37,011 nucleotides of DNA, from the NCBI RefSeq assembly GCF_001816145.1, contig NZ_MDZB01000105.1, positions 1-37,011 on the forward strand, given 5' to 3'. The notes below the pieces were generated by a model that was not told the DNA's origin, did not search any database, and saw only the letters and a program-made list of their open reading frames with translations. Below are positions 24,328 to 32,644 of this stretch, in pieces; position 1 is the stretch's first letter; every line of letters begins with the position of its first letter. A program made the position numbers and the translations under genes. This DNA comes from Hymenobacter lapidarius (GTDB taxonomy: Bacteria > Bacteroidota > Bacteroidia > Cytophagales > Hymenobacteraceae).

Positions 24328-24540
24328 CTAAACGGCAGCGAAGTCGCCGCCCCAGCCGCCGCTGCCAATCGGCGCGATGTCGCCGCCCCAGCCGCCGCTG
24401 CCGATGGTGGCGAAGTCGCCGCCCCAGCCGCCGCTGCCAATGATGCCCGTGTTATTTATTGTAGAATTAGAAGGTGCTGGCGTGGCGCTGGGCAAGAAGC
24501 TGGCAACTTGGAATAGAGCGATGGCGAGGAGGTTCAGCAC
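24328..24540 (-). CDS. small exported-looking peptide with three 12-residue Gly/Trp repeats
   Basis: From GTG 24540 the frame encodes 70 residues. There is a hydrophobic N-terminus (LNLLAIALFQVASFL), a Pro/Ser/Thr/Asn linker, then three copies of a 12-residue unit, I-G-S-G-G-W-G-G-D-(F or I)-A-(T, P or A), ending two codons before the stop. At DNA level this is 3 x 36 bp at 24334-24441. No ATG is available, since an in-frame TAA lies 21 bases upstream. The leader lacks the usual basic residues. It precedes the binding-protein gene on the same strand. I do not recognise a family; repeat precursors of this kind can be cut into several identical short peptides. The alternative is a non-coding GC repeat, as the other frames are also open. 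Confidence 0.5.
   Translation of the reverse strand: MLNLLAIALFQVASFLPSATPAPSNSTINNTGIIGSGGWGGDFATIGSGGWGGDIAPIGSGGWGGDFAAV
24334..24441. repeat. 36-bp direct repeat, three copies
   Basis: Three head-to-tail 36-bp units differ at only a few bases and keep the reading frame of the minus-strand small ORF. The changes alter only the residues after GGD and the linker residue. There are no spacers, so it is not a CRISPR array. Confidence 0.85.
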
Positions 24541-24909
24541 GGTATAAAGAGTTTAGAAGGTGTGTCAGGTGTTTGATTGACACAAAGTTGACGCTTCCCA
24601 TGCCCCTGTAAAAGGACATTATTGCCCTAAAGTTGACTATTGCTTTTTTGATAAAAATAGTAACTATATAGAGAATAAAAATATCTTTCTCGCTCAGCTA
24701 ATCGCTAGGGAATCTTTTTGAATGATGCTTTAAAAAAAAAGCATCAATTTGTGACTTCCAACTACCAAAATGCAGTGAATTATCCACGATACAAAGGTCA
24801 GCGCATTGCCGCAGCCAAAAAAGGAAAGAATACCCGTAATTGTGACGCCAGTTCTGAACACCTTTTTTCAATCAATGCTTTTAACATATACTCGTAAGCC
24901 ACTTTTTTG
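24541..24909. promoter_or_regulatory. AT-rich divergent promoter region
   Basis: This 369-base gap separates the minus-strand repeat-peptide/transporter unit from the plus-strand helical-repeat gene and is much richer in A and T than its neighbours. Candidate elements are a minus GACCTTTG (24792-24799) with a TTG 16 bases upstream (24816-24818), and a plus TCAATTTG (24744-24751) with a TTTG 23 bases upstream (24717-24720). Each -7 is one base off consensus. The 9-mer AAAGTTGAC is repeated at 24584 and 24629. A 9-bp hairpin (24723-24746) has an A-only loop. All are tentative. Confidence 0.35.
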
Positions 24910-26427
24910 ATGAATGAGATTGCAAATTTGGCGCGAATTGTGACATCCAGGTCTTTGGGTTCTTTGCCAATTTTAGACTTGCGAAGTAATCAGGGGAATA
25001 AGGAGAGTCAGTTTGTGGCCGCCTTGACGGCCTCGCCGGAAGCGACCCAGTTGCAAGTAGTAAAAACTTTATACGGCAAGGCAACCGCTGCAAACGTTCG
25101 CGCTCTGCAGAAGCTGCAGTCTCGGGTACGCAGCAAGCTACTGAATCAACTGTATTTTCTTGACCATACCGACCCGCGGCACTTGGTGTCGCGGCGCTAC
25201 GAACTGGAGTGCCTGGATTTGTTGCATAAGGTAAGCATCCTGTACGCTGAGCGCGAGTACAAGCTGTCGGAACGGTTGCTGCAGCGCTGCCTGCGCTTGG
25301 CCGAAACGGGCGAATTCACCCACTATGTGGTGCAGAGTGCCCGGATGCTACGGAATTTATACGCCGAGCAACGCCAGGCAATTCCTTATAAAAAAGTGGT
25401 TAAAACCCTAGCCCGGGCGCAGCAAATTTTGGCTTTGGAAGAGGAGGCGGAACAGTTATACACCGATACGCAACTGGCCCTAAGCGGCACGGTTGCCACC
25501 CGCCGCTCCGTGCTGAGCCTGCTACCGGAGCGCATCGTGCACCTGGAAAGCCTGCACCGGCGGGCCCGCAGCTTCACGACGTACAACATTGTGTACCGGA
25601 CGAGGCTGGCGCACGAAGAGCTGCAAGGCAACTATCTGGAAATCATTCGTGTAACGGCGGCCGCTTCCCGGCGGATGCGAGAGGGCAAGCAGAATGCCCG
25701 GCGATTTGACATTCGCTTCAACCACTTCATGAGTATTTATGCCTACCTGCGCAGCCGGCAGCCTGTGCAGGGGCTGCGCCTGGCTGAGGAATACAACCGG
25801 GACTTTCACCCGTCGTCCAGCAACTGGTTTTATTTCCAGGAGCACCATGTGTTGCTAGCTTTGCACGCCCAGCAATACGAGCGGGCGCAGCAGCTGCTCG
25901 TCGTCATCACCAAAAACCCCTCTTACCTCATTCAGCGGGAAGCGGCCTTGCAGCGCTGGGACCTGTATAAGTCGTACATCGACTTTGTGCTGCCGCCGCA
26001 GCGCGTGACCACGGCCCGGCAGCGGCAAATGGCCCAATGGGTATTGCAGCTGCCCGAATACAGCCGCGACAAACGGGGCCACAACGTGGCCATTCTGGTG
26101 CTGCAGTTGTTGCACTTTTTGCGCGAGCGCAACCTGGAGGCCGTGTTGCTGCGCCTGGAGCGCCTGCGCAAGTACCAGCAGCGGCACTTATATGAACCTA
26201 CCACGTTGCGCAGCCGCTTGTTTCTACGCCTGCTGCAGCTGATTGTGGAAAGCAACTTCGATGCCGCGCAGGCCGCTGAGCGCAGCGGGCCGCTGCTGCA
26301 GCAGCTGCGCGATACCCCGCCTCCCGGCGAGGCCTTTGCCGAGGTGGAAATCATTCCCTACGAGCATTTGTGGGAACTGGTCCTGGAGCTGCTGCGCGAC
26401 GGAGTGCCGGTAGCAAACGAAGCGTAG
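24910..26427 (+). CDS. all-helical TPR-like protein of unknown function
   Basis: This 505-residue soluble protein has no signal peptide and no membrane helix. An N-terminal block (about 1-100) contains LPILDLRSNQGNKESQFVAA, then VKTLYGKATAANVRALQKLQ and KLLNQLYFLDHTDP. The rest is paired amphipathic helices of tetratricopeptide type, such as YKLSERLLQRCLRLAETGEF, HHVLLALHAQQYERAQQLL and LLHFLRERNLEAVLLRL. I see no DNA-binding helix-turn-helix and no enzyme motif. I cannot name the family. Its overall plan recalls cytoplasmic TPR receptors that bind short peptides, and it is divergent from a repeat-peptide ORF and a peptide-importer operon. ATG at 24910; a TTG just before it is less likely. 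Confidence 0.8.
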   Translation: MNEIANLARIVTSRSLGSLPILDLRSNQGNKESQFVAALTASPEATQLQVVKTLYGKATAANVRALQKLQSRVRSKLLNQLYFLDHTDPRHLVSRRYELECLDLLHKVSILYAEREYKLSERLLQRCLRLAETGEFTHYVVQSARMLRNLYAEQRQAIPYKKVVKTLARAQQILALEEEAEQLYTDTQLALSGTVATRRSVLSLLPERIVHLESLHRRARSFTTYNIVYRTRLAHEELQGNYLEIIRVTAAASRRMREGKQNARRFDIRFNHFMSIYAYLRSRQPVQGLRLAEEYNRDFHPSSSNWFYFQEHHVLLALHAQQYERAQQLLVVITKNPSYLIQREAALQRWDLYKSYIDFVLPPQRVTTARQRQMAQWVLQLPEYSRDKRGHNVAILVLQLLHFLRERNLEAVLLRLERLRKYQQRHLYEPTTLRSRLFLRLLQLIVESNFDAAQAAERSGPLLQQLRDTPPPGEAFAEVEIIPYEHLWELVLELLRDGVPVANEA

Positions 26428-26511
26428 GCAACTACGCCGAAACGATGAAACGGCCGGTCGGGTACGACCCCATTGGGACTCGGCTGGCTGCTTTGCGACG
26501 TGGTTTTGCTC

Positions 26512-26853
26512 CTATTCTACTACCACTTCGTGGGTCACGCAGTGGCTGCCAATGCAATCGTTGGAACCGTAGCCGCGCATGCTGAAGCGCACCAGGTACT
26601 TGCCCGGGCGGCGGAAGATGTGCTGGGCGGTGCGGCCCCTGGCAAGGGTGCCGTCGCGAAAGTCCCAGAGCAACTGCACGTTTTGGCAGGCAGGGAGTTG
26701 GGCGTCGGGGGCGGTAAAGGCCACGGATTCGCCCACTTTCACGCGACTGGGCAGCGCCGTGAAGTCCACGATGTTCTGCTGAACGAGGTTGATGGAGGCG
26801 CGGCCGTCGAGGTCGACGCACAGCAGCAGGGGTAGGGGCGGGCCGCAGCTCAC
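26512..26853 (-). CDS. small PKD-domain-like protein
   Basis: The 113-residue frame looks like a single PKD-type beta sandwich: VKVGESVAFTAPD, then VQLLWDFRDGTLARGRTAQH and the typical RRPGKYLVRFSMRG, ending HEVVVE. PKD domains usually occur in exported Bacteroidota proteins, but no signal peptide is visible, only a short Pro/Leu/Cys stretch at the N-terminus. The start is GTG at 26853, 11 bases after the LytTR stop; an in-frame TAA at about 26870 prevents a longer start. Four cysteines lie in the domain. It could be a 5'-truncated remnant or a genuine small protein in the operon; the role is unknown. Confidence 0.55.
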   Translation of the reverse strand: MSCGPPLPLLLCVDLDGRASINLVQQNIVDFTALPSRVKVGESVAFTAPDAQLPACQNVQLLWDFRDGTLARGRTAQHIFRRPGKYLVRFSMRGYGSNDCIGSHCVTHEVVVE

Positions 26854-26864
26854 GCTGGTGGTAT

Positions 26865-27590
26865 CTAAAACTTATTGAGGCGCTGCATCACGTCGCGCAA
26901 ATAGGTCTGGCCCACGGGGATGAGCTTGCCTTCCACATTGGCTGAGTTGTCTTCCAGGGTTTGAATGCGGTTGATGTTGACAATGAACGAGCGGTGGATG
27001 CGTACGAAGCGGCTGGTGGGGAATTTTTCTTCCACGGCCTTCATGGTGCTGTACACAATGTGCTTGCTGTGGCCCGTCACGATGTGCACGTAGTCGCCGA
27101 GGGCTTCGATGTAGTACACTTCGTCGAAGGCCACGCGCACCAGTTTGTTGTCCACCTTCACGAAGGTGAAATCCGCATCGGGCGCGGGCGCCTGAATGGC
27201 ATCGGGACTGGCCAGAGGCTGGCGCTGGGCCACTGCCAGGGCCTTTTGCGACGCCTGCAAGAAGCGCGGGTAGCTCAAGGGCTTCACCAAATAGTCGACT
27301 ACCGATTGCTCAAACGCCTGCACCGCGTAGTCTTTGCTGCTGGTAATGAGCACCACCAGGGGCGGGTGCTGGAGGGTGCGCAAGAGTTCAATGCCCGACA
27401 TGAGGGGCATTTCCACGTCCAGAAAGAGCAAGTCGACTTGCTGGGTGCGCAAGGCTTCGGCCGCTTCTACGGGGTTGGTGTAGCTGCCAATAGCGGTGAG
27501 GAAGGGCGTGTTGGCGATGCAGTTGAGCACCACTTGAACTGAGAGCGGGTCGTCGTCGACGACCAGGCAGCGCAGAGCAGTAGTAGGCAT
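26865..27590 (-). CDS. LytTR response regulator
   Basis: This 241-residue regulator has an N-terminal receiver domain (about 8-125). It shows the acidic pocket VVDDDP and the phosphate acceptor Asp58 in LLFLDVEMP, with TSSKDY and VDYLVKPLSY later on. A C-terminal LytTR DNA-binding domain (about 140-240) contains VDNKLVRVAFDEVYYIEALG, then FVRIHRSFIVNINRI and IPVGQTYLRDV. LytTR regulators bind direct repeats upstream of target genes. It begins 51 bases after the hybrid kinase stop and is the likely output partner of that kinase. Confidence 0.93.
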   Translation of the reverse strand: MPTTALRCLVVDDDPLSVQVVLNCIANTPFLTAIGSYTNPVEAAEALRTQQVDLLFLDVEMPLMSGIELLRTLQHPPLVVLITSSKDYAVQAFEQSVVDYLVKPLSYPRFLQASQKALAVAQRQPLASPDAIQAPAPDADFTFVKVDNKLVRVAFDEVYYIEALGDYVHIVTGHSKHIVYSTMKAVEEKFPTSRFVRIHRSFIVNINRIQTLEDNSANVEGKLIPVGQTYLRDVMQRLNKF

Positions 27591-27641
27591 AGGAAGGTAA
27601 TTGGATGTTAGGCTGACGAATGTAGGTTATACGGCGCAGTA

Positions 27642-30600
27642 TCAGGCGTTGGCCCGGGCTTCGAGCTGCGGATAGAGCTCGGCCAGTTGCTGGCGGATGG
27701 CAGCTACCAGGGGCTCACAGTACGGCAAAGCCGGGTGGCGGGCGGCCCGCTCCAGTTCGTCGAGCTGGGTGTGGAGCACCGGCACGCCAAAATAAGCCAC
27801 CTGCCCTTTGAGCTTATGGGCCGTGCTGGCCAGGGCCGCCGGGTCGCTGAGGCAGGAGGCGGCCAGCAGCGCCTCCAGCGTGGGGGCCTCCACAAGAAAG
27901 GTGCCCACTATCTGGCGCAGGAAGTTTTCGTTGCCGCCCGCCAGCTCCTCCAGCAGGTGCCAGTCGGGTTTGGTGGCCGCGCCGTGGGCTGGGGCACCGC
28001 CGTTGGCGCTGGGTGCGCTGCCGGCCGCCGGGGCCGCCGAAATGCTGCGGCCCGTGAAGTGCGCCAGGCGCGCATAGAGCACGGCCGGCTCGAAGGGCTT
28101 GGCCAGCGTGTCGTTCATGCCGGCGGCCAGGGCCAGCACCCGGTCTTCGGGCAGCACCGACGCGGTGAGGCCGATGATGGGAAACCGGTCGGCATCGGGG
28201 AAGCGCTGGCGCAGCTGGCGGGCGGCTTCGTAGCCGTCCATTTCGGGCATCTGCACGTCCATAAGCACGGCGTCAAACGGCGTTTCGGCGGCTACCACGG
28301 CTTCTACGGCCAGGCGGCCATTTTCGGCTATCACCACATGCACGTTCCAGGCTTCCAGGGTTTTGCGGGCCACCAGCTGGTTGAGGGCATTGTCTTCGGC
28401 CACCAGCACGCGCAGCGCGGGCTCAAACGGCTCCAACTGCCCGTAGGGCGTTTCGGGCTGGGCCGCGCTGGCGTCGGCCGTTTCGTACACCAGCTCGAAG
28501 AAAAACTCAGAGCCCTGGCCTTCCTTGCTCGTCACGCCCAGCTGCCCGCCGTGGAGCTGCACGAGGTTGCGGGCTATGCTCAGGCCTAGGCCAGTGCCGC
28601 CAAACTCGCGCGTGGTAGACGTATTGGCCTGGGAAAAATCTTCGAAAATAGCCCCCAGCTTATCTGCCGGAATGCCAATGCCCGTGTCGCGCACCGCAAA
28701 GCGAATAGCGGTTCGGGGAGGACCGTCAGATGCAGAGCCGGCGGCCAGCTCCGGCGAAAAGACCGCGGTGGTGACCGTTACCAGCACGCCGCCCTGCCGG
28801 GTAAACTTGATGGCGTTGCCCACCAGATTCACCAGCACCTGATTCAGGCGCACGGGGTCGCCGAGCACGGCGGCGGGCACGTTGGGCGCCACATCAACCC
28901 TGAAAAACAGGCCCTTGGTCTCGGTTGCGAACTTGAACATGGCGGCCAGGCGCCGCACGGCCTCGGGCAGGCGGAAGGGCACTTGCTCCAGGGTGAGCTT
29001 GCCGGCTTCCATCTTCGAGCTGTCGAGGATGTCGTTGATGATAACCAGCAGGTTTTGCGACGACGACTCGATGGCCGTGAGGTACTCGCCCTGCTCGGTA
29101 TTTGGCCGGGTGGCCTGCAGCAGATTGGTGAGGCCGATGACGGCATTCATCGGTGTGCGGATTTCGTGGCTCATGTTGGCCAGGAACTGCGCCTTGGCCC
29201 GCTGGGAAGCTTCGGCCGCGTCGCGCGCCACCATCAAATCGGCGTTGATGGCTTCAATGTGCGTTTTTTGCTGGCGCAGCTCGGCGGTGCGCTCCTCCAC
29301 CGTGCGCTCCAGAATAATTTGGGTCTCGCGCAGGGCGCGCTCCCGATACCGCACCACGCCCCACAGCAGGCCGGCCGCCCCCAGCACCACCAACCCCGCA
29401 AACCACCACGTGCGCCAAAACGGCGTGGCAATGCCAAACGAGGCCCGGGCCACAGGGCTCCAGGGGCCCGCAGCACCGTGCCGCGCTCGCACCTCCAGGG
29501 TGTAGGAACCGGCGTCGAGGCCGGGAAACTGCGCTTCGGGCGAGGCGCTGGGCCGGCTCCAGGTGTCGGCCAGCCCCCGCAGGCGGTACTGGTATTCCAG
29601 GGGCTCGCTGCTGGCCGCCAGGCTCAGGCCCGTGAAGGCAAAGCGGAGCCGGTGCCGGGTGGCCGAAAGCTCGCCCAGTGCCGCCACGGGCTGCGGGTCG
29701 CCGTCTACTTCGGCGGCGGCCAACACCAGGCCGGGGGGCAGTTCGCGCGTGCGCTCCAGGGCTTCGCGCAGGTCGATGCGCACCAGCCCGGCGCGGGTGG
29801 CGGCCCAGGCGGCGGGGCGCGCCCCCGAGGCCAGCGCCAAGGGCCCGCGGCAGTCGCGTACCAGCGTGTCGCTGGCCGCTGCCAAAGGCGTGAATTTCTG
29901 GGTGCGCACATTGAACAGGGTGAGCCCCTGCAGGTGCGAGAGCAGCAGCCAGTTGCCGGCATCGGCGGCCTTGCCCAGGGCGGGTAGCGCGAGCATGCCG
30001 TACACGTAATTGGTCGAGAGGCTGTGGCCGGCGTCGTAGTGCTGCCAGGTTTTGCCGGTGAGGCAGTACAGGCCCTGGCCCTCGGTGCCCACCCACACGC
30101 GGCCCGCCGCGTCCTCGGCAAAACTGCTGATGGACACGCCGCTGGCCCCGAGGCGGTAATGGGCAAACTGCTGGCTGGCGGGAGTGTAGGCGGCCAGACC
30201 GGTGCCGTGGGTGCCCACCCACACCCGGCCCGTGCGGTCGGCCAGCAGCGCATAAATGCTGTTCTGCAGCAGCCCTTCGGCCGTGGTGAAGTGGCGCACG
30301 GGCTGCGTGGTGTCGGCCGGCAGCAGGTAGAGGCCATCGGCGGTGGTGCCCACCCACAGGCCGCTGCTGGCCGCGTAGGCCAGGGCCGAGACCTCCAGGG
30401 TGGCGGGCAGGCCCTTCACGCGGCGCGGCGCCCGGGGCGGGGCGTACTGCCACAGGCCGTCGCCGTCGGTGCCGGCCCAGTAGCCGCGCCCGCTGCCCGG
30501 CGCGGCCAATAGTGCCCGCACGGGCACGGCAGGACTACTGCTAAGCTGGGGCCCCGGCTTGCCATTGGTGTCGGTGGTTTGCAGACCGGCCGCGGTACCC

Positions 30601-31241
30601 ACCAGCAAGGTGCCCTGCGGCCCCGGACTCAGGGCCACCGGCGGCGCGCCCCCAGCCGGAGTAGGATAGCGGCGCAAATGCCGGTCCGAATGCCGCCACA
30701 GTCCCTGGCCGGCTGTGCCAAACCAGGTATTGCCTTCGCGGTCTTCGAGCAGGCAAATGGGCACCACGCCGCTGGGCAGGCGCAGGCGGTACCGCCGCAG
30801 GTAGCGCCCAATAGCGGCCGTGTCCACGGCCGGCGTGCCATCGGCGGTGAGGCCCAGGCGGGCGGAAACAGCGGCGCGGGCGGCGGTGGCAAAGGGGCCG
30901 TTTGCTTCCTTCTTTACCGAAAACCGGCCCTGGTAATGCCCCAGCCACAGCTCGCCGGTAGCGGGCTCTTCGCGCAACGACACCACGAAGTCTTCGGCCA
31001 GCCCGTCTTTGGTAGTGAAGGTGGTGAAGCTGGTGCCATCGTAGCGCACCAAGCCCTCGGCAGTACCCAGCCAAAGGTAGCCCTGCCGGTCCTGCAGCAG
31101 CGAGTAAACAAAGGGTGGCCGCAAGCCCTCGGCCGGGCCAAACTGGCGGATGAATGCCTGCTGGGCCTGGGCCGGCCACGAGAGCAGGAGCAGCCCCGCC
31201 AGCAGGGCCAGCAAGAGCAGGCCCATTCGCCGGGCGTACAT
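27642..31241 (-). CDS. hybrid sensor histidine kinase (propeller, Y_Y_Y, HisKA, HATPase, REC, Hpt)
   Basis: This 1199-residue membrane protein has a signal peptide (about 1-26, WPAQAQ). A two-component-regulator beta propeller (about 30-520) has repeats such as GYLWLGTAEGLVRYDG and GRVWVGTEGQGLYCL. A Y_Y_Y domain (about 530-605) and a membrane helix (about 620-640) follow. The kinase core has His692 in LANMSHEIRTPMNAV and the ATPase motifs DTGIGIPADK and GTGLGLSIARNL. Next come a receiver with Asp995 in VLMDVQMPEMDGYEA and an Hpt domain with His1142 in AHKLKGQ. Such periplasmic-propeller kinases often sense polysaccharides or other envelope signals. ATG at 31241 gives a proper signal peptide; the frame is open to a TTG at 31262. 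It is followed by the LytTR regulator, so a phosphorelay is likely. Confidence 0.94.
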   Translation of the reverse strand: MYARRMGLLLLALLAGLLLLSWPAQAQQAFIRQFGPAEGLRPPFVYSLLQDRQGYLWLGTAEGLVRYDGTSFTTFTTKDGLAEDFVVSLREEPATGELWLGHYQGRFSVKKEANGPFATAARAAVSARLGLTADGTPAVDTAAIGRYLRRYRLRLPSGVVPICLLEDREGNTWFGTAGQGLWRHSDRHLRRYPTPAGGAPPVALSPGPQGTLLVGTAAGLQTTDTNGKPGPQLSSSPAVPVRALLAAPGSGRGYWAGTDGDGLWQYAPPRAPRRVKGLPATLEVSALAYAASSGLWVGTTADGLYLLPADTTQPVRHFTTAEGLLQNSIYALLADRTGRVWVGTHGTGLAAYTPASQQFAHYRLGASGVSISSFAEDAAGRVWVGTEGQGLYCLTGKTWQHYDAGHSLSTNYVYGMLALPALGKAADAGNWLLLSHLQGLTLFNVRTQKFTPLAAASDTLVRDCRGPLALASGARPAAWAATRAGLVRIDLREALERTRELPPGLVLAAAEVDGDPQPVAALGELSATRHRLRFAFTGLSLAASSEPLEYQYRLRGLADTWSRPSASPEAQFPGLDAGSYTLEVRARHGAAGPWSPVARASFGIATPFWRTWWFAGLVVLGAAGLLWGVVRYRERALRETQIILERTVEERTAELRQQKTHIEAINADLMVARDAAEASQRAKAQFLANMSHEIRTPMNAVIGLTNLLQATRPNTEQGEYLTAIESSSQNLLVIINDILDSSKMEAGKLTLEQVPFRLPEAVRRLAAMFKFATETKGLFFRVDVAPNVPAAVLGDPVRLNQVLVNLVGNAIKFTRQGGVLVTVTTAVFSPELAAGSASDGPPRTAIRFAVRDTGIGIPADKLGAIFEDFSQANTSTTREFGGTGLGLSIARNLVQLHGGQLGVTSKEGQGSEFFFELVYETADASAAQPETPYGQLEPFEPALRVLVAEDNALNQLVARKTLEAWNVHVVIAENGRLAVEAVVAAETPFDAVLMDVQMPEMDGYEAARQLRQRFPDADRFPIIGLTASVLPEDRVLALAAGMNDTLAKPFEPAVLYARLAHFTGRSISAAPAAGSAPSANGGAPAHGAATKPDWHLLEELAGGNENFLRQIVGTFLVEAPTLEALLAASCLSDPAALASTAHKLKGQVAYFGVPVLHTQLDELERAARHPALPYCEPLVAAIRQQLAELYPQLEARANA

Positions 31242-31262
31242 AAAATGAAGGAGCAGTTTCAA

Positions 31263-31594
31263 GCAGAGGGTGCAGCCCGACCAGCCAGCCAGTCGTTTGT
31301 CCCTACAAGGTAGAATGCTTCCTGCTACTTGCCCCTACTCGCCCGGTTGCCAGGCGCTGCAAAGCGGCAAAATTCTGAGTCTACCAGCTACCACTTTTAC
31401 CAAAAGGCCACCTTGGATTGCGTTCGGGGCCACGGAGTGAGTACTGCCGTAGCCGGCGGCCGTGAGGTGACCCGGCTGCTGTGCGCAGCCGCAAGGTCGG
31501 GTTTGGCCGAGTGGTTTGGGCGGAGGCCAATCGAAGCTAACCAATGGTACTCCAAACTGCCATGCAATACGCCTCTTCTTCCAGTTGCGTCCTG
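31263..31594. other. non-coding region between the hybrid kinase and the acetamidase
   Basis: No convincing gene lies here. The short frames lack family character. No exact TAnnTTTG box for the kinase was seen; TACCTTGT on the minus strand near 31310 is only a partial match. The kinase and acetamidase genes are on the same strand, and no hairpin terminator was found after the acetamidase. Confidence 0.4.
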
Positions 31595-32644
31595 CTATTT
31601 GGTTTTAGCTTTCGCTGTTTTCTGAAAAATACTTTTGGGAATTATTATGTGGGCGCCGCGGGTGCCGTCTACCACCTGCGTGGTGTTCAGGTCGGCGGCC
31701 ACGCTGCACAGCATGTAGGCATCGTCGCGGGTCAGGCCCTTTTCGGTTACCAGAAAGGCAATCATTTCACGCACGGCGTCTTTGGCGGCCAGCGTCAGGT
31801 CTTCGTTCAGGCCCATGCTGATGTAGGCCGTGGGCGTTTCGGCGCGGGGCAGGCTGAGGCGTAAGTCTTTGCGCACGATGAACTGCAGGGTGCCGGTGAG
31901 GGAGGTTTCCAGCGCCGTAATGTCGACTTCGCCGTTGCCCTGGCCAGCGTGGCCGTCGCCCACAAAAAACAGTGCCCCGGCCGCGTGCACCGGCAAGTAG
32001 AGCGTGGTGCCCGCCACCAGCTCCTTATTGTCCAAGTTGCCGCCGTGAATGCCGGGCGGGGCGCTGTTCAGGCGGCCGGCCGCGGCGGGCGGGGCCACGC
32101 CCATGCTTCCAAAAAAGGGCCGCAGCGGCACGTCGATGCCAGGCGCAAAGTGCGCCACCATCTTTTTGGCATCGAGCGGAATGATTTTCATCCGGGCGTA
32201 AGGAAAGTCCTCCGGGATGAAGCCGCTCTTGGGCCCGAAGGCGTTGTAGGCGTAGGGGATGGCCAGCTTGATGGACTGAATGCGCACTTCCAGCACATCG
32301 CCGGGCTCGGCACCTTCCACGAAAATGGGGCCGGTGAGGATGTGCCCGCCGGGCCCTTTGTTGGTTACGTGCGTGGTGATGTCGCGCAGGGCCGGCTCCA
32401 CTTGCGCGGGCGCCACGCCCGCGCCTTCGAGGCGGGCCGGCGTGGAGGTGATGAGCGTGTGGACATTCACCGTTTCGCCGGATTTGATGCGCAGCACGGG
32501 CGGTGCGGCGGCATCGTAATAGCCCCACGCCACGGTGGTGGGCGTGGGCACGAGCTTGTGCTGGGCCCGGGCAGTATGTGTGGCAAAGGAGCATAAGGCC
32601 AGCAATAGGCTGCCGATAGTGCGGGCTGAGTGGCGGGTGTTCAT
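31595..32644 (-). CDS. exported acetamidase/formamidase family protein
   Basis: This 349-residue protein has a signal peptide (about 1-27, THTARAQ). Its acetamidase/formamidase fold is marked by GHILTGPIFVEGAEPGDVLEV, then IKLAIPYAYNAFGPKSGFIP, and further GIHGGNLDNKELVAGTTLYL and FVGDGHAGQGNGEV, which contain the conserved metal and catalytic residues of the family. The family hydrolyses short amides to acids and ammonia. A periplasmic version with a signal peptide suggests an extracytoplasmic substrate, not identified. ATG at 32644. It has a consensus -7 box about 210 bases upstream. Confidence 0.88.
   Translation of the reverse strand: MNTRHSARTIGSLLLALCSFATHTARAQHKLVPTPTTVAWGYYDAAAPPVLRIKSGETVNVHTLITSTPARLEGAGVAPAQVEPALRDITTHVTNKGPGGHILTGPIFVEGAEPGDVLEVRIQSIKLAIPYAYNAFGPKSGFIPEDFPYARMKIIPLDAKKMVAHFAPGIDVPLRPFFGSMGVAPPAAAGRLNSAPPGIHGGNLDNKELVAGTTLYLPVHAAGALFFVGDGHAGQGNGEVDITALETSLTGTLQFIVRKDLRLSLPRAETPTAYISMGLNEDLTLAAKDAVREMIAFLVTEKGLTRDDAYMLCSVAADLNTTQVVDGTRGAHIIIPKSIFQKTAKAKTK

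Noticed and set aside
24334..24441. Three direct repeats considered as a CRISPR array
   Set aside because: The units abut without spacers and keep a reading frame, so they are a coding tandem repeat.
24214..24516. Plus-strand frame with Ala/Pro repeats over the same 36-bp units
   Set aside because: It overlaps the start of the binding-protein gene, has no sensible N-terminus and gives low-complexity Ala/Pro sequence; the minus frame has a leader, linker and well-placed stop. It is not excluded absolutely.
31329..31625. 98-codon plus-strand frame between kinase and acetamidase
   Set aside because: No family character, no promoter, and its end overlaps the acetamidase gene.
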